Of a stretch of 64,000 nt of DNA, positions 7,865 to 17,662 are shown piece by piece. Origin of the DNA: Candidatus Heimdallarchaeota archaeon LC_3 (lineage in GTDB: Archaea; Asgardarchaeota; Heimdallarchaeia; Hodarchaeales; LC-3); NCBI GenBank assembly GCA_001940645.1, contig MDVS01000022.1, positions 60,306 to 124,305 on the forward strand, written 5' to 3'. A program made the position numbers and the translations under genes. The notes beneath the pieces were generated by a model that worked only from the letters and a program-made list of their open reading frames with translations, had not been told where the DNA came from and did not search any database. Each line of letters begins with the position of its first letter. Within the stretch, counting starts at the first letter, position 1.

Positions 7865-9310
7865 ATGTATCCAGCTATTCAATCGTTAGATGAAAAAATA
7901 TTAACAGAAAATGGCAAAGATTCTGTTATAACACTCCCTTTATTAGTTAGAGGTAAAGAAATTCTTGAAGAATTAGTCGAATATCCTGTTCGATATGGTA
8001 AACGCACTATTCTCACTCCTGATGCAAAATTATTATGGCCTGAACTAGTTTGTTCATCAAATAGTCTGAAAGATATCCATGAACTTCCATTATCTGAAAT
8101 TATTAGTTTCTTGGTAAAAGTAGGGTATGAGTTAAATATTGATACTAATCCTTATCTTCAACGGGCAATTGAATTAACTAAAGACGCTTCCAATCTTACA
8201 GAGCCTATTATTCGTTCATCCTATTATATGCTTCAAGAAATGTTTTCAATCCCTTCCCTAACAGGAATGATTAGACCGGTCGGATATGAATATTTAGATG
8301 GCTGGGTTAAAAAACAAACTGCTTTTGGAGAAGCTTCAATTAAAGCTGTTGGTGTAAGAACACTACATATTCCAGCAGGAAACGTTCCAGCAATTTCAGC
8401 ACTATCTATTCTCAATGGAGCATTAACTAAAGGGGATACCTTAATTAAACTCCCTAGTAACGACCCTGTAACGGGTTGGGCGATTTTGAAGACCATGATG
8501 GATATTGATCCTAATCATCCTGTTACGAAACATATGACAGTAGTTTATTGGAAGGGAGGAGATGCTGAGGTCGAAAAACAGTTGATTAATCCAACGCGTA
8601 TTGAGAAAATAGTTGCATGGGGTGGACATCATGCTATTAGTCATATTAAAGGACTAATAGGACCAGGTATAGATTTAGTAACTCTTGATCCAAAATTCTC
8701 CATAAGTGTGATTACCAAAGAGGCTTTCATGCATGACAAATGGTCACATGCAGCACGACGAGCAGCTCAAGACGTAGGCTATTTTAATCAAGACGCCTGC
8801 TTATCGTCCAAAGTAATTTATGTGGAGACTGATCCCGAAAAAGCCTGCAAATTCGGTCAAATGGTCTACGAATATTTATCCTCAGAAAAATTAGATCTAT
8901 CGACTAAACCAAAATCCTATCCGCTATCTCTTAAACAAGAATTAGATACTATTAGGTATCTTGACGATTATCAAGTATACGGTGGTGCTCATAATGAGGG
9001 TGCGGTAATTGTATCTAAAGAGTATGATTCCAAAGTTGATTTTGCTGAATCACTTTGCTCAAAAACAGTCAATATTGTTCCAATAAAATCAGTTAAGGAT
9101 GTTTTACCAGCAATCAACGTTGCCACACAGACAATAGGATTATATCCAGAATCTGTTAAACCTAACTATCGTGATGAGTTTATTCGTGCAGGTGCCCAAC
9201 GAATAGTGACATTAGGAGGAGCAGCCAAAGGTATGATTGGCATGCCCCAAGATGGTGTGGAGTTGGCTAGAAGAATGGTCAAATGGGTAGTGGACGAATC
9301 TTCAGTATAA
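7865..9310 (+). CDS. luxC: LuxC-type acyl-CoA reductase, 481 aa
   Basis: The protein matches the acyl-CoA reductase family (LuxC, an aldehyde-dehydrogenase relative) that makes fatty aldehydes from acyl-CoA or acyl-enzyme with NAD(P)H. Visible landmarks are LHIPAGNVPAISALS (cofactor and substrate region, about 162-176), IVAWGGHHAI (about 251) and the active-site segment NQDACLSSK with the candidate catalytic Cys at residue 312. Length is typical. Strong TATA and SD elements precede it, and four genes follow with gaps of 11-28 nt or overlap. A LuxE-like acyl-activating enzyme is encoded at 36044, so an acyl-to-aldehyde route is plausible. No luciferase genes are present, so bioluminescence is not implied. 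A fragment of a paralogue lies at 5917-6003. Confidence 0.9.
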   Translation: MYPAIQSLDEKILTENGKDSVITLPLLVRGKEILEELVEYPVRYGKRTILTPDAKLLWPELVCSSNSLKDIHELPLSEIISFLVKVGYELNIDTNPYLQRAIELTKDASNLTEPIIRSSYYMLQEMFSIPSLTGMIRPVGYEYLDGWVKKQTAFGEASIKAVGVRTLHIPAGNVPAISALSILNGALTKGDTLIKLPSNDPVTGWAILKTMMDIDPNHPVTKHMTVVYWKGGDAEVEKQLINPTRIEKIVAWGGHHAISHIKGLIGPGIDLVTLDPKFSISVITKEAFMHDKWSHAARRAAQDVGYFNQDACLSSKVIYVETDPEKACKFGQMVYEYLSSEKLDLSTKPKSYPLSLKQELDTIRYLDDYQVYGGAHNEGAVIVSKEYDSKVDFAESLCSKTVNIVPIKSVKDVLPAINVATQTIGLYPESVKPNYRDEFIRAGAQRIVTLGGAAKGMIGMPQDGVELARRMVKWVVDESSV

Positions 9311-9330
9311 AAAAGCTTGGAGGTATTAGT

Positions 9331-9459
9331 ATGCAAAAAAACGAACAAGAAAAAGCGAATAAATATCTTCTTATGGGATTATTGAGTATTTCCTTAGTTA
9401 CATTAACTCTTATCGTACTACAACTGTATTTTTATTTGTTATCATCGTTAGGATTATAA
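9331..9459 (+). CDS. 42-aa single-span membrane peptide
   Basis: This short frame begins at an ATG with an excellent upstream GGAGGTAT, starts 20 nt after the LuxC-type gene and ends 28 nt before the next gene. The peptide has a charged N-terminus (KNEQEKANK) and one hydrophobic segment of about 25 residues. The strong SD and tight operon spacing argue that it is real. Its role is unknown; it could be a membrane partner that localises the reductase or another operon product. Confidence 0.65.
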   Translation: MQKNEQEKANKYLLMGLLSISLVTLTLIVLQLYFYLLSSLGL

Positions 9460-9487
9460 AAAAATAATGAATTGAATGTGAGATACT

Positions 9488-10270
9488 ATGAAGGTTGTTT
9501 ATCAATCAATTAAATTAGATACTTTATGCAATTTATGTAATATCCCATTAAATAATACCATTGATCCATCCATATTATATTCATATATTAAAACAGTAAA
9601 TGAGCAATTAAAAGAAACGGTCGATCAGACAGCAAATGAAAATATCAAAATAATGGAGGAATTACAAAATGGTTTTCATCGTTATCAACCTCAAATTCTT
9701 AATCAGGAACAGTTCTTAAGACAAAAACACAGAGAATTATATACTAAAACGGTCGGGACAAAGAATTTATCTCTAAAAACACAACTAAAAATACGATCCT
9801 ATCATAAAGAAGTAAACAAATTAATTGATCAATATGAAAACACCTTTCTCCCATTACATGAAAAACATACCAGTAATCAGACTCTTTTATCACTAAATAA
9901 TAAGACCCTCAAAGATATGAAACATTTTACAGAATTAATTCATTTAATAAGCGAGTTAGAAGATTTCGAAGGTAGGGTCATCTTATTTGATTGGTTTTTA
10001 TTAATTCTCTCTACCAGTGGATTACACTTAGTCTACAATATGCTGCCTGATCATATGACAGAGGATTTGTTTCGTAATTATCTATACAAGACTACATTGG
10101 AATATTTCAACATCTATTTCGGGAAAAAGACCGATGTGATCATTGAATTATACAATTTAGAGCAATACAAAGCATTGAATTACGAGCAATTACCCGATAA
10201 GCTTAATGATGATGAATTAATGTTATTTACAAATATTCTTGAATCAAATAACATTGAAATTACAATTTAG
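9488..10270 (+). CDS. Helical hypothetical protein, 260 aa
   Basis: No family is recognised. The N-terminus has a lone CNLC pair (about residues 14-17). A long, charged helical region, probably coiled coil, spans about 30-130. The second half contains a hydrophobic FDWFLLILSTSGLHL stretch (about 163-177) that may be a buried helix rather than a membrane span. It lies third in the LuxC operon, 28 nt after the membrane peptide and 11 nt before the HEPN-like gene. It may form a complex with the next protein, but that is inference from the operon only. Confidence 0.7.
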   Translation: MKVVYQSIKLDTLCNLCNIPLNNTIDPSILYSYIKTVNEQLKETVDQTANENIKIMEELQNGFHRYQPQILNQEQFLRQKHRELYTKTVGTKNLSLKTQLKIRSYHKEVNKLIDQYENTFLPLHEKHTSNQTLLSLNNKTLKDMKHFTELIHLISELEDFEGRVILFDWFLLILSTSGLHLVYNMLPDHMTEDLFRNYLYKTTLEYFNIYFGKKTDVIIELYNLEQYKALNYEQLPDKLNDDELMLFTNILESNNIEITI

Positions 10271-10281
10271 GATAAATACCC

Positions 10282-11586
10282 ATGAGTCAAGCTAATATAT
10301 TCAAATTTTTAGACAGATTTCTTCCATCTACAGCTGCACGCCTATATTTAGCAGATATTCCAATCAACATAACTACATCAAGTCATCAATTATATGTTGA
10401 AACAACTACATTACCTATAGTGATTTATTTCCAAATAGATGGAGAATTCTGGCAGATTCATCCGTTACAGTCCTATAAAGATATTGTTACTCCGTTTCTA
10501 CTCCCCTTACGATACCAATATTGTGCAGATTTTCACGTAATCTTATGTTCAGTCAAACAATATGAGAAATATCCAACAGAAATAACAGATATTTGGCGAA
10601 AATATGGTTATGGTGTAATAGTTATTGATACCTATAGCGAACCACCTGTAAAATTACTAGATTATCCTCTTTGTCAATATGTTTTTCCAGAAGTCAGACG
10701 ACAAGTACTAGATTATGTTAAACAAACTAAGGGGATTGAATATTTCAGAGAACCTTTCTGGATTAAAAATGTTAATCTAAAAGAAAAATCCTATGCACCG
10801 TCACCTGAATTAGTATCATTAATTAAAGTCCAAGAAAAAGCTGATTCCGTATCTATTGAAGAAAATTATTACGAACAAGAGGCAAGAGAATACGAAGACC
10901 TTCATTCACGTCTCCAAAAGAATAAAAATACTACTTTCCTTGAACAACAGGGATTCTTGCTATACACTTTCAAGAGAATTGTAAGTAAGTTAAAATTATT
11001 GCTTAATATAGAAGACTCATCCCATACTGAGTCAATGTTATTAATTGATGATGCTTATAACAAAGAAATTATAACCGAAGACATGAAAGATATCCTTCAT
11101 GCGATAAGAATGGAAAGAAACAAATATTCTCATAAAACTTCATTAAAAAGACCTTTGTCATACAAGGATTTAGTAGCTTGGTATAAAGTAATGAAAGAAC
11201 TGGAAAAAATTATTCCCAAAAATGACCTCACTAAATCTATTCCTGAATCTGAAATTTCACCAAAACCTAAATTGACCAAGACCATGATGACAAAACTCCC
11301 TAAACAAGAAAGCAAGAAACTAGCATATGGACTAATGAAGAAACAATTAGAGAGTAAATCACCAGAAATGATTCAGACTACTCAATACAATTCATTTATC
11401 ACAAAAATACTCGATAAATATAAAATAAATTTAGCAAACAATCCAAAAATAATTTCAGTTATCTTAGCTGATAGAATTGGTAGAGAAATAGATACGGATA
11501 AACTCACCTTAGAAATAGAAAACTGTTGTAAAGATATAGAACCCAATAAGAAAAATTATCCACTATTAACATCATTAGGAGGATGA
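10282..11586 (+). CDS. HEPN-like domain protein, 434 aa
   Basis: Residues about 20-130 alternate strands and helices, with hydrophobic strands such as IVIYFQIDG, DFHVILC and YGYGVIVID, which recall restriction-endonuclease-like folds. No catalytic triad can be identified. Residues about 225-315 are helical and contain R279-N-K-Y-S-H284, a good match to the R-x4-6-H motif of HEPN ribonuclease domains. Upstream segments such as IDDAYNKEIITEDMKDILHA match the usual HEPN helix before that motif. HEPN proteins often act as RNA-cutting toxins or scaffolds. The C-terminal 110 residues are basic and helical. The gene overlaps the following gene by 4 nt, so translation is probably coupled. A role in the LuxC operon is unexplained. 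Confidence 0.65.
   Translation: MSQANIFKFLDRFLPSTAARLYLADIPINITTSSHQLYVETTTLPIVIYFQIDGEFWQIHPLQSYKDIVTPFLLPLRYQYCADFHVILCSVKQYEKYPTEITDIWRKYGYGVIVIDTYSEPPVKLLDYPLCQYVFPEVRRQVLDYVKQTKGIEYFREPFWIKNVNLKEKSYAPSPELVSLIKVQEKADSVSIEENYYEQEAREYEDLHSRLQKNKNTTFLEQQGFLLYTFKRIVSKLKLLLNIEDSSHTESMLLIDDAYNKEIITEDMKDILHAIRMERNKYSHKTSLKRPLSYKDLVAWYKVMKELEKIIPKNDLTKSIPESEISPKPKLTKTMMTKLPKQESKKLAYGLMKKQLESKSPEMIQTTQYNSFITKILDKYKINLANNPKIISVILADRIGREIDTDKLTLEIENCCKDIEPNKKNYPLLTSLGG
11576..11582 (+). promoter_or_regulatory. SD that selects the start at 11589
   Basis: TAGGAGG at 11576-11582 immediately precedes an ATG at 11583, leaving no spacing. It is 6 nt before the second in-frame ATG at 11589. Normal SD spacing therefore favours 11589 as the true start of the downstream exoprotein gene. 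The SD lies inside the end of the HEPN-like gene. Confidence 0.7.
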
Positions 11587-11588
11587 TT

Positions 11589-12572
11589 ATGCTGAAAAAA
11601 TATATCATCCATTTTATTCTATTACTCGTTATTATCGGAAGCACTCACAATAATCAGGGGATGGTTTCTCCTATGCAAGAATCTCCTATAACTATTGATA
11701 AACCTTATATTTTTTCTTTTGTTGATGGACCATTACCATTAACTGTCACAAACACAAATAATATAACTATAAGAAACTACACGATCCCCGTAACTGCAAC
11801 GATTACCCCAAAATATGTCTTTGTTGATGTTAGAGGTAGCTTGATTTCATCATCGGGTATTGTCTCATGCCTGCTCTTGGTGATAATCGATAACCACAAT
11901 GAATCGTATAAATTTTCTACCTACGATTTCGATCCTATTGGACAAGTTATTTTTGAATTTGAGGATTTAGAAATTACATCAACATCGGAAGTTTCTATTC
12001 AATTATTTCTTGAAAGCCGAAGCGTTTTTGGAAGAGAGATTGAATATTCTCTTTTGTTAGAAGGACTTGATCTCTATTTCATAACTCCTCCAGTCTATAA
12101 TCCGATAGTTATTCCTATGATCCACCGGCAACTAAAATCAAAATTATTATTCGATTTAGATGATTATTCAGCATATTTTTTAATGTTTCTGCCTAGAAAT
12201 CAAGCTTTTAGTGTCAATTATACCGCATCTGAATTGTTGAAAATAAAATACATGAGAATCCAAGACGCAGAATGGGTTAATGTGAAGAGTAACTATGAAT
12301 TTAGTAATAATGATTCGTTGACCTTTGTGACAGGTGATGAAGATAAATTTTTTACTCCTAAGCGTGTGACATTTTCATTCACGTTATATAGGGGAGCTCC
12401 ATTGACATTGTATTTTTCTTCACAAATAATAACGTTAGAAGAAATCACCTATTTACCGACACTATCAGCAGATGAAAAATTACTTGTTTACGGAATAAAT
12501 TTTGCTCTGATAGGAGTTCCATTAGGAAATTTAATCAAAGATAGGAAAAAATCAGTAATAAAGATGAAATAG
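11589..12572 (+). CDS. Membrane-anchored exoprotein, about 327 aa
   Basis: Starting at 11589 gives MLKKY followed by a hydrophobic signal peptide (about residues 6-20). A beta-rich exterior with NxS/T sequons follows. A short C-terminal hydrophobic helix (about 302-316) and a basic tail (KDRKKSVIKMK) fit a type I membrane topology. No family is recognised. It is the last gene of the LuxC operon and convergent with the TPR gene at 12612. The likely start differs by two codons from the longest frame, based on SD spacing. Confidence 0.7.
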   Translation: MLKKYIIHFILLLVIIGSTHNNQGMVSPMQESPITIDKPYIFSFVDGPLPLTVTNTNNITIRNYTIPVTATITPKYVFVDVRGSLISSSGIVSCLLLVIIDNHNESYKFSTYDFDPIGQVIFEFEDLEITSTSEVSIQLFLESRSVFGREIEYSLLLEGLDLYFITPPVYNPIVIPMIHRQLKSKLLFDLDDYSAYFLMFLPRNQAFSVNYTASELLKIKYMRIQDAEWVNVKSNYEFSNNDSLTFVTGDEDKFFTPKRVTFSFTLYRGAPLTLYFSSQIITLEEITYLPTLSADEKLLVYGINFALIGVPLGNLIKDRKKSVIKMK

Positions 12573-12611
12573 AAGTAAAAAATGGGGAATTTATATTTAG
12601 CTCCTGTTTCT

Positions 12612-14329
12612 TTAAATTAGCTTTCTTGCTTCTTTCAAATAAGAATCAATTTTTGTTTTTTGTATAAGCTCGTAAATGGGAGTATTTTTCTCATAGAGTG
12701 TTTTCCATTTTTCTAATTGTTGTTCTAAATTCTTTTGTTCACTTTCCACCTTTTTTTGAAGAAAATTTAGACCTTTTTCTTCTGTTAATAACAATGCTTG
12801 CACTAATAATCCATTAGCTCGATCTATTTCTCCTTCTAACAATGAAAGCTTTGCTTGAAGAATTAATGATTCAATGATTACAGGAAATCTTGATTGAGTT
12901 TGACCTATCTCATAAACCTGGTTGAGCAGATTTTTTACCTCTTTTAAAATAATTTTTTCTCCAGAAAGTCTTAATTCATCTAAATATAAATCGCAAAGAT
13001 GAAACATTGCCTCCAAAGTATAATTATGGAAGATTGTCTTCCCAGCAATGATTTCTTGAAAAATTTGCTGTGCAGCTGCTTTTTCTGTCAATCTTGGACT
13101 GAATTTCATAATTTTTGCTTTAGCCATTCGAATATTTAAAGATAAAACAACATCTCCCCGACCCTGTGTTTGGAGATATTTATCAATTTCTTCAAGTTGT
13201 TGAAGATAATTTTTTGCTTGGATAATGTTATTATTCTCCAAATATAGACTAATTAACGGGTAAAGAATTGAATATAAACTCCACATTCCAGAAATGTTGG
13301 ATGAGGATCTTGCTTGGTTAAAAAGTTCATTACCAATTTGTAGACCCATTTCATAATTTTTTAGTGCTTCTGTATTATTTCCTAATGCTCTATAATTCTG
13401 ACCGACATTTGAATAAGTCTGACTCAGGTCAAACTTATCCTCAACTTTCTTATTAATTTCTAATGCTTGAAGATGTAATTTCAATGAACGATCAATCTCT
13501 CCCTTCGAAAAATAATAGACTCCAATTGTCGATAAAGATATCCAAAGAAGAGGATTGGAAATTGATTCATAAATTTCTCTGCTTAGTTGGAATATTCAAA
13601 TCCTTTATCTAATTCCCCTTTGTTTGTAAAACAATTTCCCATTCTTAAGAAAATATACGCTTTTCTTGAGGCGTTTTCTTTTATCTTTAGTAATTTTAAA
13701 GATTTTTCGTAATAAGGCAATGCAAGGTCATAATCTCTAAGGACATTCGAATAAAAGTACCCAATAATCACTAGGACCTTACTCAACCCACAAATATTGC
13801 CTATTTCTTCGTAACATTTTTCACTTTTTTGGGCTAAATCCAAAAATTTATCTGTATTGCCCTTATTCCTAAAAAGAATACCTTTACACAAATTCAAATG
13901 AGCTATCTGTCTTTTAGTTTCTCTTTCTGATAATTGATTGGATGATTCAAGAATTTTTTCAGCTTTATCAATCATATCAAAATCTGCTTGGGAAAACGAA
14001 GGATAAGGAAGTCCTATGGCAAATAAACACTCAAACCTTGATATCAGAGCATCTACAAATAAGAGTTGATTTTCAGATGTCTGGTTAGATATAAAATTAT
14101 TATCTATCTCACTTAGAGTATTCTTGAGTCTTTTTGTATTTCCTTCATATAAATGAATAGCACTATAGTTCTTGAGAAGATTATATCTTAACATATCCTC
14201 ATCTTGAAACCAAAGCTTATCTTTCATATCTAAAAGGACATTAGAAGCTTTTACAGAATCTTCATCCCAAAAAAGAAGTTTTTCGACTTGTTCAAACCTC
14301 TCCCGAACATTTTCCATTATATGGACCAC
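12612..14329 (-). pseudogene. TPR-repeat protein gene split by a frameshift
   Basis: Two minus-strand frames (14329-13583, 248 aa, and 13484-12612, 290 aa) are halves of one TPR protein of about 572 residues. The first ends at a TAA at 13583-13585 in the middle of a repeat (KGELDKGFEYSN). The other frame is already open there and continues the repeat without a gap (LSREIYESISNPLLW... then KGEIDRSLKLHLQALEIN). Adding one base near 13585 restores one reading frame. The helical hairpins have the TPR spacing of about 34-40 residues (for example YNLLKNYSAIHLYEGN, then LPYYEKSLKLLK). TPRs mediate protein binding. Either a recent one-base deletion inactivated the gene or the sequence has an error. 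The nominal start at 13484 of the second half is a TTG and is not convincing. Confidence 0.75.
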
Positions 14330-14396
14330 TCATTATTTCTAATTAAAAAAATTTTCAGCTTTTTTCCTTATTTAAAGTACGCCTTGTATTAAGGTC

Positions 14397-17300
14397 ATGA
14401 GACTCGTTAACCTATTTTATGTTTGTTTATTATTTTCCATGATATTTTTCACTATGAATTCTCCCCAATCCAGTGAAGCATCATTAAATGCTAATGAAAT
14501 AGTATTTTACATTAATAAAAATAAGGTATTACCAAATGACTCTATTTCTTTCTTTTTGGGGCTCCGTTCTGGTGGATCGTGGCAGGCAGGATCAATAACG
14601 TTAAGAGATCTCTTTACTAATTCAGAAAAGACTTATAATATCAATGCTGAATTTACATTAATAGCAGATTTCCTTCTGGATCTTCCTCCTGGTGGTTTTG
14701 ATAATGAGACACACACTATTGAAGCTACTGATGGTATTTTGGTGGAAAGCTTAGAAATTTGGGTATATAATCACGAAGAGCAATGTAATGGTGATACAAA
14801 TAATTGTAATCTTGAAATAGATCAGGTTATTATTGATAACCTCTCCCCTTCTGTTGGTGGATCATTTAATGTATCAATAAAATATTCTGATCTTAGTAAT
14901 ATTTTAGGAGTTTTTCCTGATGTAGCGTCTTGGTATGTAAAGACCAACGGTTTCATTAATTCACCAATATTATCAAGTAGTTTTTATCCGGGTGAAACTT
15001 GTACTGGTCTTGAATGTTATGATCTTAGATTTTTTCCCGACTGGATTAATTTCACGATCTTAATTCCTGGATTTCATCCTTTAGGATCATATAATTTCGA
15101 GATAGGGTATTCTGGTGATGAAACGTATTGGCCAGTATCTACTTCTGAAACACTCTTTATCAGTGATGATGATTTTGTTCTTGATATTTTCCCTGAATCA
15201 GTTGAGATCGATCGAAGCTCATTGACTGAAACTAATCAATTACCTATTACTCTCAGATTAGGAGGAGCAGAATATTCCCTAGACAACGTATATTACAATG
15301 TCTCATTAGTAACAACTTCTGGAACAAGTTCGTTAACTACTACACCTGTTGTTATTGGAAATAGAGATAGACAAGTAATAGTAGATGTTCCAAGTCAAAT
15401 TCCATTAGGAGATGCAATAATTAAAGTTGATATTCTAGATGGAGCAAATACTGTTTTATTTAGCAACCAGACAGCTATTTTAATCTATGATACTGTTGAT
15501 ATGTTATTATCTCCTAGTAATCCTCATGTCAGAGCGGGTGAAACTATTAATTTTCTAGCATTAACAGCGTTAACAGATAGACCAAATACTCCGATAGAAA
15601 CATCCATTGTGGTGAAAAATACTACTCATCTCCTTGGTGCAGGGATCACGACCAACAGTGAGTGGACATTTGATTATACTGTTCCAAGTTATTTGACTCA
15701 AGGAAGTTATACTATGATTTGGGAACTAACGCCTATTGGAGAAAATAACACACTAATAAGGAATAACACTATCGTAAAACAATATACTGTTTCGCTACCA
15801 ACAGAATTTCATGTCACAAATTTTCCCAGTCAAATATTTAGGAATCAGAATCTGGATTTTGATATTCAATTATTATCTCTAAGTTTTCCACTTACAGGTG
15901 ATGTAGGTAGTTATGATCTTATTCAAAAATCAGATTTATCTTTAATTGGCTCATATCAAGCAAATCTGACCAATAATATGCATTTGTACATCAGTAATGA
16001 TATCCCTAAAGGAAATTATGATCTGCAACTAGATTATACTGGAAATGGTATCTATGAACCGACCAGCAAGGATTTGACCGTCAAAGTCTTATCCAGACCA
16101 TTTTTTGATAATGTGCTTACTAACGCATCTGGAGGAGTAGTAGGAGAAATAATAAGGATTTCGGGATACTTATTAGAAGAAAATACTGGTAATAATCCAG
16201 TTATTAATGCAGATATCTCTATTATCGTGAGTGATGGTAGTACTCAATGGATAGACGGAACAATTCAAACGGATAGCAATGGAGTCTTTATCTATGAATT
16301 AGAAATTACTGCCAGTCTCAGTATAGGAATTAATTTTGTACGATTAACTTATGCTGGTGATCCTGCTAACTATTATGGATCCTCATCGAATGAACCAATA
16401 GTAAACTTCGATAAAGATAATATTTTAAGTCTGGATCTATCTCAAACAATATTGGCTGGTAGAGAGTTTAATTATTCAGTTTCAGGTAAACTTAATGGGA
16501 AGTATCAACTACAATACCTTGATTCTTTAGATCAACTCTGGATCCCAATAATTAATGTTACTTTAGACAATCAAGGTTATTCCGAAGGATCTGTATTATC
16601 TCCTTATATCAAAGGGATTATCTTTTTTAGAATATTTGACTTAACTGATAATAATTCCTTTCTTATTCAGGAAAGAGATGTCTATAAAGTTCCAGATATC
16701 CAAATGACCTTAGAAGGAAAAATATTTACGAAACAAGAGACAATTTTTTATTTTTATGCAAATGAAAATTTTGCAGTGTTTCTCAATGATGTAAGACTTA
16801 CTCCAACAGCCCAAACATGGTTCCAAGAAGAGTACTATGCCTACACATTCCAATTTCCTGGGGAATATACATTAAAAATCGAACTCACTGGAGAATATTT
16901 ATCTTTTAATAATTTGACCTACGAATTTACCGTATACGAGGATTATGAGATTATTAAATCTGCTCCGAACATTATAACTGAAGGCTCGTCTGTATCAGTC
17001 AATATTCAAATATCTGGCAAATCTATTGGCTTCATTCAAAGTGTTCTTGTACAAATAGTAAATATCAAGACAGAATTAATTCTAGCTGAAGGGTTAACAC
17101 AAAATAATGGTAACATCTCCCTAACAGCGATTATTTTTGGCGATGAATCGGAGATATTCATCAAAGTTCCGAAACAAGATATTGGAAAATATAAGATTGA
17201 AGAACAATTAATCCAACTAACATCGAACATTAAACGTAAATTAGACATTACGTTTGACCAAGAGTATCAACTAAGTGTCAATGAGAAAAATAGCATTAGT

Positions 17301-17627
17301 TTAAGAGCGGTGTACTCAGCAACTAATAATCCCGCATCAGATGTACCTTTCAGAATTGAAATATTCAAAATAGATGAATTAATAAGTGAATTTACTATAA
17401 CTTCAAATATCGAAGGGAGAATTGATATACCACTGGGAACATTAAGAGAAGGAGAATATCAAATATATATTGGACCCGCTTCTGATGATTATGCTCCGTT
17501 CAGAATTGCAACTAGTGTGTTAATTTCTTCTGACAATATTTTAGAAGATGTTGGAAGTATATCTGTAGTAATTATAGGTGCAATTGCTCTAGTTGGACTA
17601 GGTGTTGTCACACGATTGAGGACATAA
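14397..17627 (+). CDS. Large Ig-like surface protein, 1076 aa, C-terminal anchor
   Basis: A clear signal peptide (hydrophobic residues about 6-20) is followed by about ten beta-sandwich modules of about 90-100 residues. Repeating features include GSYNFEIGYSG, KGNYDLQLDYTGNG and GINFVRLTYAG, typical of Ig-like/Big-type surface domains. A C-terminal membrane helix (SISVVIIGAIALVGLG) and a short basic tail (RLRT) anchor it outside the cell. Many NxS/T sequons suggest N-glycosylation. A TATA-like TTATTTAAAG about 25 nt before the ATG predicts a nearly leaderless transcript. It is the first gene of a probable three-gene operon (35-nt gap, then direct abutment) with a membrane zinc-ribbon protein and a coiled-coil protein. 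It may be an adhesin or S-layer-linked scaffold (inference). Confidence 0.85.
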   Translation: MRLVNLFYVCLLFSMIFFTMNSPQSSEASLNANEIVFYINKNKVLPNDSISFFLGLRSGGSWQAGSITLRDLFTNSEKTYNINAEFTLIADFLLDLPPGGFDNETHTIEATDGILVESLEIWVYNHEEQCNGDTNNCNLEIDQVIIDNLSPSVGGSFNVSIKYSDLSNILGVFPDVASWYVKTNGFINSPILSSSFYPGETCTGLECYDLRFFPDWINFTILIPGFHPLGSYNFEIGYSGDETYWPVSTSETLFISDDDFVLDIFPESVEIDRSSLTETNQLPITLRLGGAEYSLDNVYYNVSLVTTSGTSSLTTTPVVIGNRDRQVIVDVPSQIPLGDAIIKVDILDGANTVLFSNQTAILIYDTVDMLLSPSNPHVRAGETINFLALTALTDRPNTPIETSIVVKNTTHLLGAGITTNSEWTFDYTVPSYLTQGSYTMIWELTPIGENNTLIRNNTIVKQYTVSLPTEFHVTNFPSQIFRNQNLDFDIQLLSLSFPLTGDVGSYDLIQKSDLSLIGSYQANLTNNMHLYISNDIPKGNYDLQLDYTGNGIYEPTSKDLTVKVLSRPFFDNVLTNASGGVVGEIIRISGYLLEENTGNNPVINADISIIVSDGSTQWIDGTIQTDSNGVFIYELEITASLSIGINFVRLTYAGDPANYYGSSSNEPIVNFDKDNILSLDLSQTILAGREFNYSVSGKLNGKYQLQYLDSLDQLWIPIINVTLDNQGYSEGSVLSPYIKGIIFFRIFDLTDNNSFLIQERDVYKVPDIQMTLEGKIFTKQETIFYFYANENFAVFLNDVRLTPTAQTWFQEEYYAYTFQFPGEYTLKIELTGEYLSFNNLTYEFTVYEDYEIIKSAPNIITEGSSVSVNIQISGKSIGFIQSVLVQIVNIKTELILAEGLTQNNGNISLTAIIFGDESEIFIKVPKQDIGKYKIEEQLIQLTSNIKRKLDITFDQEYQLSVNEKNSISLRAVYSATNNPASDVPFRIEIFKIDELISEFTITSNIEGRIDIPLGTLREGEYQIYIGPASDDYAPFRIATSVLISSDNILEDVGSISVVIIGAIALVGLGVVTRLRT

Positions 17628-17662
17628 ATAGATGAATCTCATACAGGTAAGGGTTAAGTGAA

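Noticed and set aside
8233..9348. Minus-strand frames inside and over the end of the LuxC-type gene
   Set aside because: Antisense shadows of a strongly recognised enzyme gene.
11130..11315. Minus-strand frame in the HEPN-like gene
   Set aside because: Antisense shadow with no start signal.
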